From assembly GCA_023213395.1 (NCBI GenBank), contig CM041465.1, forward strand, positions 108,755,741 to 108,819,740: DNA of 64,000 nt. The letters are read 5' to 3'. The notes below the pieces were generated by a model that was not told the origin of the DNA, did no database searches, and saw only the letters and a program-made list of their open reading frames with translations. Of this stretch, positions 44,020-54,970 are shown in pieces. This DNA comes from Cycas panzhihuaensis. Its lineage: Eukaryota; Cycadophyta. Position 1 is the stretch's first letter. The number at the start of each line of letters is the position of its first letter. The position numbers were made by a program, and so were the translations under genes.

Positions 44020-46640
44020 ATCCTAAGGCCTCTAAGAGTAGCGTGCACTATTCAGGGCAACTCCTCAAGACGTCTATTATAGACATTCCGGCAGCCACGG
44101 TATGAAGCTCATCAATGACAGAGAAAGGCTTCCCTTTTGCAGTGGGTTGGGGAAGAACCATTTAGAAATCGTAATGACTAAGATGCATGGAAATGGTCTT
44201 AGGGACTAGAGGGACTTCCATAAGAGGATCAAGGTGAGATGTGGATGAAGAGACACCACTTACCTCTTTGATCGTTTGAGACTGGGTTAAAGCGTATAAT
44301 GGGGTAGTCTCAAGCAATTGAATGACCTTCTTTCCCTTATTTCAAGATTACGACGGTGAAGGGGTATGTAAGTTAAGGGAACTTGAGGAGGAGGATGAAT
44401 TCCTCACACCCTTCCCTTTATCTTGTGAAGGGTGAAGGTTTGGAGACCTTCCTCAGTTCCAGTTGTTCTTTTGTTAGGGGTTATGATCATGTTCCCCATG
44501 TTTGGGGAAGGGATCTTTATGGACGGGTTAATCTAGGTTGGGACTAAATGCTCGTTTGGGGGACAATTCATGTTGCGGGGTAGCCTTAGGTTACTAGGCT
44601 CGATACTTCAAACCATCATGGAAGCACTCCCCATGGATGGAGTACCACTTCTTCTCAAGGGAGGAGTTACGTTTCCTCACTTGAGAGGACTGGGTGTTAC
44701 TACCCTTAGAAGGAGAAGCTTGGGAAGCCTAGTGGACTGGCTTATTACACATGGGAAATGAAGGAGTTTGAAGCTTGAGCTCCTTCATAGTACGTTCAAA
44801 TGAACATATGGATGAAGTGGGATGATCTAGGGTCTTCTTGGTAGAATGGGAAGAAGACCTAGTGGGTTGGTGGGTTTTGGTTTCTTTTGGTGGTGGAGGT
44901 GCCTCACATCATTGTGAGGACTTTAGAGGCTTCTTGAGTCTAGCCTAGATCTCAATGGCCTTGAGTGCCAAGTACTTCGCTATGGTGGAGTCGCATGTAG
45001 TTGCCCCTGTCTTGAGGACTTCTACGTAGACTTCTAGACAAAGGACATTGACAAAATTATCCCTCTTTAACTCCTTAAGAAAAGCTACCTTGGTGGAATG
45101 AAGAAGGTCATGGAAATGCCTCACAAAGTCGTGATTCATTTCATCATGACCTTGTTTAAGCGACAAAAGGGATTTCATCCCACTCTCAAATAGATGAGCT
45201 ATGTCAAAATAGTTGATGAACTCATCCACAAGTTGTTGGAATGAAAAAATAGAATGTGCAGGTAGGTGATAAAATTATTTGAGGGTATTACCTTGAAGAG
45301 ATCATGAAAATAGTTTTACAAGAATGTGGTCGTAGGTCTAGTAGTTGATGCATGCTATAGAGAAACTATAAACATGCTTTGTTGGGTCCTACAAGAAAGT
45401 CCCATCAAATTTGGGGACTTTAGGAGGGTGAGGTAGTAAGTTAGTTCTTAATTCCTCAATGGATAAGGGGGTTGACTAATAGTCCATAAAGGGACGTACC
45501 CTTGAATGAACCATAGGGTCAACAAAAATTGGAAATGATGGCGGGTAAGTTTGCCCAAATCCTCCTTGGACGGTTTGGTTCAAAAGGAGATGTTGTCCTC
45601 CCACCACTTAGTGAGGAGGTGTGAATCCCATATTCCAAGAAACCTGTATAGGAGCAGATATATGCGATGGACCCATCCCTCCTAAAGGGAACACTCCTTG
45701 TTAAAAAGGAGCTTGGGGGAAAATGCCTTGGGAAAGAGTTAGCCCTTCTTGCAAAGGTGCGGTGTGCGATGCCATACAAGATGGCAGAAATAAGGGGTAA
45801 GGAACTGGATTTTGTCCATATGGGCCACCCATGGGTGGCACAACCCCATAAGAATGTGAAAGATTCACCTCATAAGCAGGTAGGGAGTTCCCTTTACTAT
45901 GGCCCCATGGTTGAGTAGTGTAACTGGGAGGTACATAGAGAGAAGGGTCCCTAGGTTGGTATTGGGAGTGTGCAAGGATGAGCCCCACGTGATTAGAAGT
46001 AAGGGGATACGTGGGTCCCCTAGGTCTAATAGGTGGTGGATAAACAATAGTGGGAGGAGGACTAGTCATTTGACTAGACAGGGATATGCTTAACCTGAGT
46101 TGAGAAGATGTCATACCCTGAGTGGTCCCTAAGGAACATGGAAAGAAGAAGAAGAGGCAAGAGGCAAGCTCATTATGGATACCAGAGTTTGATGAGATGA
46201 GCAAGGTGATGGAAACGTAGAAGAAGTGAGCACAACACTTTGCAAGACATTCTCAAACCACTTAGGGTATGGTTGGATATGAACAACTTGGAAATATTAG
46301 CTTAAGGCTTGTACTACATTGGCGGGAGGTGTATCCGCCTAATCGTAGGAGGTAGAAGGAGCGTTGTACGAAGTGGACTCCACAGGACGATCCTCATGAG
46401 AATCACCATAGTGGTGGTGAAATTATAAAGGAGATGAAGGTTCTACTCCATGAGTAGAGGAATGGTGAGATTGAGGGTGTGGTTGGTCATCCAGATAATA
46501 GACGGGATCTTCACTTCCTTAGGCAGACCCTTGGAAGGAAGTACATGGCTCAAGCGAATCAGATGCATAAGCGTGGTATGCCCAATCAGAAAGAGATCCC
46601 TTCATGATTGGATCGGGATCTGATGTAGGAAGGGAATGAT
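44020..46640 (-). pseudogene. gag: gag of element C (decayed)
   Basis: The N-terminal acidic part is broken (46640-46210). A proline/serine-rich middle is open at 46204-45701. The capsid core lies at 45450-44945 (FESGMKSLLSLKQGHDEMNH, HDLLHSTKVAFLKELKRDNF, KYLALKAIEI). The knuckle near 44600-44645 reads YSIHGECFHDGLKY, so both outer cysteines are lost. A basic Ser/Pro tail (44500-44350) leads into the protease. Confidence 0.85.
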
Positions 46641-46835
46641 ATGAAGGCTCTTCCAACAACAGGAGTAGGCCTCGTAAATGATGTGAGAATCATCACATGC
46701 AAGTCTTGCCTATGTGATGGAAGAGAAAAGAAACAAGGTAGTGTACACATTGGGGCCTACCTAACAAGACCAAAATAGAAAGTTACCAAGAGGTAGTAGC
46801 ACCAATAGGAAATGGAGAAAGACTAGTTCCCTTAC

Positions 46836-46858
46836 TAGCAGGTCCCTAGTATGCTCAC
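46836..46858 (-). other. Primer-binding-like site of element C
   Basis: Minus strand TGAGCATACTAGGGACC, next to the 5' LTR. It is the most degraded of the four sites. Confidence 0.4.
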
Positions 46859-46860
46859 CA

Positions 46861-49837
46861 TTGCAATTACATCTATGGGATGGTAACTACACCTAGTTAT
46901 GATACAGACTATCAACGAAAGAGTCTGAAGTGAAGGGGTCAATCTAACAAGTGAAAGGAAGCACCCACATAGGGCGTCCATGCGTTGGAACGTAGGTTCA
47001 AAACCCACAAATGGCACACAACATCCTTTAGGTAACTTAGTCTTTGGTTTTAGAGGGTAGCGCAAGCGAGGGATATCCTCGGTTGCCCAAGTAACCTCAA
47101 AATAGGGGTCTCACCACCCTTGGATGGTTAGAAGGGAAAGGCAAGACCCAACGAGGAAACATATCCTCATGGAATATGAAGGGATACAAATAGGATGTAC
47201 GAAAGTGAGTGGCAAGAGAAATAAAGAATAGTGGTGGAAGAAGTTCCCACCACTCTATGTGTGAGGGAGTCTACCTCCTATGTGTAATAATGGAATGGTG
47301 ACTAAGTATTTATACATGCAAATGAGGGGTAACTAAAGCATATATGTGTAAAAGATAATAAATATACTTTTTTTCTCTTATTTTCTCTCAAATATAAATC
47401 CTCGCTCTCATTTCACTTTAAGCAAGGAAAAGGGGAAGAAAAGAGACAAACCAATCAATCACACAAAAAGTACAGCAATGATGTAAACCCTAGGGTGTTG
47501 TGTGCAACCAAACTAAAAGAGAAAAAGGAGTATCTCCTATTAAATGCTCTTTCCTAAAGTGCAAGTTAGTGCACAAATGAATGATGCAACTTGGTTCTCT
47601 TTTACCTTATTCTTTTATGTTCTTTTCACGCGAATATGCAAACTAAAAAAGTAAGAAAAGACCTATAAAAGGAAGGCGACATACCTGGAAAGATGATGCA
47701 GCTAAAATGAAGCTTCTATCTTATGCCACACCCAATTCTTCTTTTCCCTCTCCCAACACACGAGTGGCATAAGGGCTTTCTTACCTCCCCCAAAACAAAA
47801 GGAAGAAAGCAAGAAAAGCACAAAGGAAAAGGAACTATACAAAAGCTGAAGTAACTAAGGAAAAGGAAAACCAAGAAACGTACCCAGATTGTTGCAGTTT
47901 GTCCTTCTCTATATATAGCATGATAAATCTGTAATCAAGAAGGTTTTTTGCCATTTTCCAAGTGGATGCTAGAATGCCAAGTAAATATATGTATATATGT
48001 AATTGTAAAATGCTAAAAATATTGCAAGTTAAAGTACTTCAAGTTAAGTGATCTTCCAACCCAAGAACAATTGTACATCTCCCAAAAGCCAACAACACAA
48101 AATAAAGTATGGGGAAGGTTAGCCTTAGAATGGCTAACCCTCCAACAAGTGCACCTCCACGCTACCCTTAGACACAAAAGACAGTAGGTTAAGATAGCCT
48201 AATGGTATCCAGTAATAGGAGAAACAAATAATACGAGGTTTACAAATGTTGTCTATGTTGCAAGTGTGCTACGTACAGTAAATTACAATGTTATCTAAGC
48301 CAAGACCCGAGGTGGATGAGAGACACTATTTAAGGCTAGAAAAACTACCCAAGAGAGGCATACAGGCCTGGAAACATATGCTGATATCCAGGCTGGCCAA
48401 TTCTCAGAGACACAAGGGGCTGCATATGTTGATATCCAGTGCTGGCCAATTCTAGGAGACTCCTTGGTAGATCAAGAAAGGAATGAGTGGGAGAGACGAA
48501 AGAGGAGAAGGGGGTTGCCCTTGAGGAGCAGGCCTAGTTTAGTATGGAACCCACCTTGGCTCCTTTCTCTCGCTCTTTAGGATCATCTCCCATAGTTTCC
48601 TTGGAAAAAACTAGGAGAGGGAATGAAGATGAAGAGGGTAGAAAGAAAAGAAATAGAGGCACTACCTCATATATGTACTAAAGAATAAAGAAAGGAAAGA
48701 TATTCTCAATGATATAACCTCTTATAAGATAGCTTAAAGGAAAGAAATAGAGCAAAAATGAGATAATACATGCTAGATTAACTTGGAGGCAGGTTTGCCA
48801 CTAAAAATAGCAGGAAATAACAGATCTAAGGTGCTTATAGGGGGATCCTTAGGAGGATGCTGCAACCTGGAAACAAACTTGTTGGAACTTGTTGAAAGGG
48901 CATGGAGACAAAACTTGGAATGAGTCCTTGCTTAAGTACGTTTGTTGGTAAGCTTGCTACCATTGATCTAAGTTAAAGAGGGTAGATCTCAGGCTGGAGC
49001 ATATGGAACTCAGGTGTTATAGGGCATTCCTGCAGAAAACTGCCTATGAAAAAAGGAGAAGAGAGGAGAGTAGATGGAAGAAGAGGAAGAAAATGAGGTT
49101 CTTTTGGGCTTTATACTTAACCCTAGGCTGGATGGACGATTAGGGTTAGGGTAGGACTCGAGGGGTGTCGAAGTCACATGGTAATTTCACAAAAAAAAAA
49201 AAATTATCATAGCAGATTTGAAAAAAATGTTAAGTGATAGTCACCCCACAATAAACTTCGTGATACTACAAAGTTTATTGTGGTACCATGACATTTTCCA
49301 TGGTGCGGTGACAGAGACAAAAACATCACAAAAAATGGATGTATAGAAGCCTTAAGGGGATTACCCTAAGCCTAGGAGGGGTCAACCCTCTGTCCAAGTG
49401 GCTGGGAAGAGTCATATGAAGAGGATGACCTAAACTGGATGGGGTACCAGAGCAGTAGGATTCCCAGGAACTTGATATAACTAGAATAAAGGTGTACCGA
49501 TCACAGTTAGTGGATTGCTAAGGGTTGCGATGTGGCAAAGGGTGTGTAAACAAATCACATAGGCTAAGTGGTGCTTAGGACAACATGGCGGTGCATTAGA
49601 GGGCTGTGGAGTGCCATGGAGATGTATGTCCAACTAATTGTCATAGGTTAAAAAAGTATCAAGCAATATAACCAAGCAACGGATGCAAGATGATCACTCG
49701 AATGTATCAATCAGCCATGCAATGAAGGGATGCTTCAATTTATCTTTCTATAGAAGTAACAAAGGTAAAGGCAAGAAACATACCTATACTTACCTGAGTG
49801 GACTTCCCAAGAACCCATTTCCAGTAGCTGGGAAATA
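46861..49837 (-). repeat. Element C 5' LTR
   Basis: This LTR is 2977 bases. Its right end is GGGAAATA, close to the AAACA ends of the others. Donor matches on the minus strand: GTAAGT 49788-49793 and GTAAGA 47779-47784. A TATA-like GTATAAAG lies near 49110. A degraded hairpin is near 49252-49277. A local tandem duplication at 48375-48460 is absent from the other LTR. Confidence 0.92.
48375..48460. repeat. Two-copy tandem duplication in the C 5' LTR
   Basis: Copies 48375-48411 and 48423-48460 both start CATATG, share GATATCCAG and GCTGGCCAATTCT, and end AGAC. The 3' LTR has one copy (about 33752-33782). Confidence 0.75.
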
Positions 49838-50165
49838 GATACCATTCTTGTATCTCATAACTAAATTAAATTATTAAAGTTTGGTGATATGTTATAAATA
49901 TTGACTATTATGGAGCCTTTATTAAGTGTAAATATTAAAGTGGATAGTAGTCTATATGCACAATTATTTCTTTCAAAATAACTAATACTTTTAATGATTC
50001 ACTCCTTGAACTAAAGCACATATCTTATTATCATATTCTAAGCAATTCAATATGACTCTTGAGAATATTTTTGAATGATATACCATTACCCATCCTTACT
50101 ATAATAAGACAACTCTTAGGGACACTCTTTATGAATTTACTTCTATATCAAATTGCAATTACACA
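49838..50165. other. AT-rich flank between element C and the solo LTR
   Basis: The composition differs from the elements on both sides. I find no coding frame of note, no terminal repeats and no match to the LTRs. It is likely the older genomic sequence into which C and the solo-LTR element inserted. Confidence 0.6.
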
Positions 50166-50170
50166 TTAGG

Positions 50171-52876
50171 TGGATGTGGTCTATGGGATAGCTACCTAAC
50201 TGAGTATGAATAACAAGCGTAGTCAATGGCACTATTGAGTGTAGATAAGGACCTACGAGTAAGGCAAATACCATGCAGGGCGTCCCGTGCATCGGAGCGC
50301 GAGTTCGGGACTTGCGGATGGTATCCAGCTACCTGGAGGTGGCTCCCCACTTCAAACAAGAAGAAAGGATGTGGAAGATAAACCTAAGTAGACCTACAGG
50401 AAGGATCCTCCCACCCTTGGATGGCCGGAAGGGAAAGGAGAGAACCCTTTGAGGGTTTCCCTAGAGCATAGGGAAATGAGGAAAGGGTGAGTAGGTAAGC
50501 AACCTACGAATGAAATCTTCTCGGTTATCCATCTAGGTGGGAGAAAACTAAGGAAGGATGAAGGGAACAATAAAAAAGAAAGAATTATGGTGCATGTAAG
50601 TAAACTAACCAAGCGTAACAAGTTAATGAGACAAGGATGGAATTTGCAAGGTGAAGGGGAAAAGGTAAAAAAGGGGAAATCTCTTAAGACCTTTTCCTAT
50701 GATAGACATAATGCAAAAAAATGTAACGAACAGAATGTAAATCGAGAGATAGAGTTGGTTTCCCTTTTTCTTTTCAAATGAGCTAATTATTACCGTATAA
50801 AACCTTTCAAAAGAAAAAGAACAAAACAGAGTGAGGGTACATACCTGCGATAGAGATACGTTGGAAGCGGCGGCGTTCCCAGGAGGTATCCAAAATCACT
50901 TCATAACGCATGGCGAATGAGAAGGGTTGTGGTAGAGCGAAGCGTGGGGCTTCCTTACCTTCCCTGGAAATGGCACTAGAGTGCCAAGAAAGGAAAAAAG
51001 GACAAAATGATAGCAGCAACTGAAATGCTAAAGTAAAACATAAACACAAGCACTTACCTGCGAGAGAGGGAAAGGAATGAATCCTTTACATCCTCTGTGT
51101 ACCTGCAAGTAAATAGGAGTATCCCTTCCCAGAGAAAGAGTGCTAACAACACAATAGAGAATCCTAATAATACATGTATGTATGAAACAAGCATAAACCT
51201 CTACACATATATGTTAGCATTCAATATTACAATGATAAACTATAAAGAAACTATCCAAATAAATGATGGGTAAGTCGGTAAGCCTCGAAGTGGCCCACCT
51301 CCCGTAAGGAGCAACCCTACCCTCCCTCAAGAAGCCACCAGGTAGTGAGGGTATGGCTGTATAAGAAGGCTAGATATGGAGGCAACAAGAGGCTCAAAGA
51401 GGTCTACAACAAACCAGAGCGCTATAGGAAGCAAACCGGGTTGCCAAGAAAGAGGTTGAGCAAGGGACAAGTAGCTAGGGCTTATGCGAGTTACTGAGAT
51501 CAAGACATGAACCCTCAAACCAATGCTGTAATGAGCGCTAACGCTGATTTCAACGGCTGGAAATGGCCTACTAAACCCTTATTTCACTTCCAAGAACAGC
51601 ACGGGGCAAAAGGGAAGGCTTGGAGGGCAAAGAGCCTCTTAACGAATGTGGAAGGTGGTGTGGAATCCACCCAGCTCTATCCCAAACCTTATGTACTCCC
51701 TTTTGACCACTGTCTTGCGAAAGAAACACAGGAAAGAAGGCCCTAACAGTAGGGATAAATAGTCCAAAACAAGACAAGAAATAACCTCCAAAGAGCAAGC
51801 TAAGACAAGCTAGAAATAACATGCAAACCTGGGCATAAATTGGATAAGAAAAGACCCTAAACTAATAAATACCTGTGGAGAAGAAGGGAGGCGTTTGCCT
51901 CTATCAAGAACTACTGAGAGAAGGTTGAGAAATCTGTAAAAGGACTATGGAACAATAGGTATGGAGCCCCTGCTAATATGGCTGAAAGAAAACCTGCACT
52001 TGAGAATGCTTGATGGCTACCCGGGCAAGAAAGTGTTGGAATCTCTCCAAGGAGGCCCTCTCCAAGGTGTGCAAAGGGCTGGGAAGATGTCACAGCTGTA
52101 CCAAAGGAGAGCTAGGTACTGGAGAATGATAACAGGTCTTGGAATAACAGTGGAACATCAGAGAACAACAGAGAGTAGGGCGTTTTCCCTTGTGATCCTT
52201 CCAAAAATGAGCAAAAAAAAGATCCCTAAAATGATTTAGGAAAGATTTAAATACCCAGCCCAAACCCTAAACGAGCGGTTAGGGCATAGCTGGCAGTGGC
52301 TTAAGTCGTGAAACACGTGGCAGTTCCGTAATAAATGTGAGAATTACCACGGCAGATTTTTAAAAACAAACTAAGACAGTCGCACCATTGTAAATATCGT
52401 GGTACCGTGAAATCTGTGGCAGTGCAGGACCAGAGGCCAAAACTAGCCCAAACAGCTAGCTTAGGCTGTGGGCCAATAACCAAGGAAGCTGGCAGGGGGA
52501 CAGGACCACCTGCTAGAAGTAGACAAGCAAGCAAATGAGCCACAAGAGCGAAAATAAGAGTCAAAGGGCGTGACAAGTCAACCAAACAACGACGGGTCAT
52601 CATACGGGCACGGATGACATGAGCCAAGTGGGTCTTAAGGTGAGTAGTGCAGAATGCGGGAAGTGAAGTAGCCATTGGGGTATCACACTCACTGGGAATG
52701 TGCCCCCGCTATAGTCATCATAGGCTAGACAGGTGTAGATGACAACAAGATCATTCACGAGATCACAACATGCAAGCATATATTTATCACAAAAGAAAAT
52801 AATCAACAAGGTGAGAAGCATACCTGCACTTACCTGAGTCGACCGCTTTGTATCCATTCCCAGAAGCCAGGAAACA
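50171..52876 (-). repeat. Solo LTR of the A/D family
   Basis: This 2706-base LTR in minus orientation starts TGGATG and ends AAACA, the reverse of the A LTR ends. It is flanked by perfect duplications TTAGG (50166-50170 and 52877-52881), and AT-rich unrelated DNA lies on both sides. It matches the D 5' LTR (61845 onward) at roughly 90% by eye in the first 150 bases. This is the product of recombination between the two LTRs of one element, which removed its interior. Short frames inside it are parts of the LTR and not genes. Confidence 0.95.
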
Positions 52877-52881
52877 TTAGG

Positions 52882-53459
52882 TAATGTCATTAACTTATTG
52901 CTTTATTTTTTTTAAATCTTTATTTATTCAAGTTTATAGTTTTTTGTTATCTTTTCTCTAAATAGAGTATTAAGGGATACTATAATGCCACAGTATTTGA
53001 AGATGAATTTTCTCAAATAATTTTCTATACATATAATGCTTCTTACTTCTATAATATTTCTTGGTATCAACTAGTATTTAACAACCCATGTCTTTATAGC
53101 ATAAGTATGAAATCCTCTTGTAAAGATCTAACTCTACCTTGATCTCTTATCTTTCTTGGTCAAGTCATATCTTAATTATGTATGTAAATTCTCTTATTCC
53201 ATATATTTGTTGATACTATGTGAGGTGAAAGTTTATTTTATACTCTATTAGATGTAAGAATGTACCATTTCTAATTCACTAGATTAGTTAGTATGTTTGT
53301 GATGTGTTTGTGCTACATTAGGACATAATATTCTTATCTCTTTCTTCTAGAACTTTAATTAATATCATTTCTATATTGTTTATTACTTATATAATATAAA
53401 AGTAGCTAAACTGCTCAAAACAAGTAGTATATATTAGGGAGAACATGAGATACATGAGG
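52882..53459. other. AT-rich flank between the solo LTR and truncated D
   Basis: It is continuous with 49838-50165 if the solo LTR is removed. It is very AT-rich with T runs near 52908-52915. No gene, LTR or repeat is recognised. It joins D inside the aRNH gene at about 53460. Confidence 0.6.
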
Positions 53460-54140
53460 GAAGGGCCAGGAAGGATTTGGTGGTAGAAGCAAGGGTTCTC
53501 AAGTGAGGGCATCGCACCTAGTAAACTTGGGTGAGATAGGATACCACAACTTGAGAGTCGCAAAGCAAACGATAGGTCCGTGATGGAAACAGAGAGCATT
53601 AGTGAGAGCTTCAATGACAGCTGTGTACTCAGCTTTATTATTGGTAGCCTCTAGGAGGAAGACCCCAGAGTGCAAGAAATCATGTCCGGAGGGGCTGCGA
53701 AGAATCCATGCAGTGGCAGGAGGTCCAGGGTTACCGCGGCTTCCGTCGTTAGTAAAAATGTAGAGGGACATGGGTGACACTAAGTCCTGGTAGTGAATAA
53801 ACAATAATGGAGCAAAAGAGGGGCTCGAAAGACAAGCAATAAGTGGCCATGAAGGGTAGGAGGACCTAGCAATGAGGCTACCCAAGGACGAGAGTAAGCA
53901 GTCTGACCACTACTTGAGAGCGGGCGAAAAAATGGCACCCTGGGATATCAAAGGTCACTTTGGGAAGTGAAACATGCACCTGGATGGGGGGATCATTCCC
54001 TTCAAAAACCCTAGGAGTAGAAAAGGGCTGCAAAAACAAGTCTAAGATGGCAAAACGAGCCAAATGAGTATAAACTTGGGCATGCACGGGAGTGGCATAT
54101 AAAACAAGACAGAAGGGCCCTATGAAAAAGTGCAATAATA
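53460..54140 (-). pseudogene. aRNH unit of element D, C-terminal end lost
   Basis: The archaea-like RNase H is open at 53885-53499: MSLYIFTNDGSRGNPGPPAT, WILRSPSGHDFLHSGVFLLE, TNNKAEYTAVIEALTNALCF, then after a frameshift the block with VSHLTQVY reads near 53530. The fourth acidic motif (EAD) is missing because D is cut at 53460. The N-terminal extension is open at 54135-53878 (GPFCLVLYATPVHAQVYTHL, VSLPKVTFDIPGCHFFARSQ) and matches A. It is the best copy of this extension. Confidence 0.85.
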
Positions 54141-54745
54141 AGGGGTCATAAATGCACTTGTAAGAAAGAGCAAAAAGAGCACCAAAGGAGTGAAACGAAA
54201 GGTGGGACTAGAAGACAAAAGTGATTGGGAAAACAGGACGGTCCTAATAGTTGGTGTAAGAGCGAAAATGAAGGTAGTGCCCGTCGGGGCCCCTGCCTAT
54301 ATAAGGAAATTCAGCAGAAAATAGATTCATTTTCACCGGCTCTCGTGAGAAACCAGAGCCATTTCCTTATGCAGTGGAGCGTCTGCCAACTTTGGAGGCA
54401 CGCAGGGGGAGATCAAACCATTGGATCGGAGCGCGGAGAGAGCCAGCGGGATCAGCGGGACGTGATGGCGACAGCCAAACTAGATCCAGTGAGTGGATCC
54501 TACGAAACCCATCCTATTTCAAAGTTTAAAATTTAGTTCTTTTTGTTATTTTTTTTTAGGTAGTTTTGTGCCCCATATGGGCAGATGGAGACCTCTCAGA
54601 GTCTGAATTGGATCCAAAAAGAGGGCAGACCTGGGCATTAGGGAGCCCTGGTCCCGGTGGGCCCCACAGGGGTCCACCTAAACGAAAGTTTTTGATTTTT
54701 ACGGCAGAAACCCCCCTCTTTCGGGTGGGTTCTGTTCGTACCGTG

Positions 54746-54773
54746 GCAAAGATCGCGGTGCTGCGATCTTTGC
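54746..54773. promoter_or_regulatory. Hairpin, 11-base stem, GGTGCT loop (D)
   Basis: GCAAAGATCGC and GCGATCTTTGC pair perfectly around GGTGCT. It is the counterpart of B 23514-23543. Confidence 0.82.
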
Positions 54774-54804
54774 TGTGGGGCCCTGATCGCCATGGGACCC
54801 GAGC

Positions 54805-54830
54805 TAAACTTCGTGGTACCGTGAAGTTTA
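54805..54830. promoter_or_regulatory. Hairpin with GGTACC centre (D)
   Basis: TAAACTTC and GAAGTTTA pair around GTGGTACCGT; two further G-T wobble pairs extend the stem in RNA. It matches the LTR hairpin of B (21012) and the internal hairpin of A (11929). Confidence 0.8.
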
Positions 54831-54970
54831 CCGCAGTACGAAGGTAGACTTATAGAAAAAAGAAGATGAGGGGCTATGAGGCCCCAAATCTCAAGTAGAG
54901 AGAGCTGAGAGATAGCCAGGGAGATAAAGGACTGACATGGGATTGATTTTGACTAGTTTGTGATGTTGAC

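Larger units (their letters stand above)
1..49837 (-). mobile_element. Element C: Ty3/gypsy Tat-type LTR retrotransposon, host of the nest
   Basis: Element C runs on the minus strand. Its 5' LTR is 46861-49837. Its 3' LTR is split: 1-718 and 33405-35158, with element B between. Window base 1 matches base 47338 of the 5' LTR, so the left end of C should lie about 480 bases before the window. It is the only gypsy copy here in which gag, protease, RT, RNase H, integrase, the antisense ORF and aRNH all remain in order. All frames carry stops, so it is dead. The base after its right end begins GATAC, the expected duplication, but its partner is outside the window. By eye the first 190 comparable LTR bases differ at about 11-12%, mostly transitions. 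Confidence 0.9.
54141..54970. promoter_or_regulatory. Divergent intergenic region of element D
   Basis: It holds TATATAAG at 54298-54305 (minus sense toward aRNH) beside GGGGCCCC, and hairpins 54746-54773 and 54805-54830. The hairpins lie about 150-230 bases upstream of the antisense ORF. No coding sequence is seen. Confidence 0.65.

Noticed and set aside
50171-53460. Solo LTR considered as the missing 3' LTR of element D
   Set aside because: The LTR has perfect TTAGG duplications on both sides, and no polypurine tract or element sequence follows it, so it is a separate insertion.
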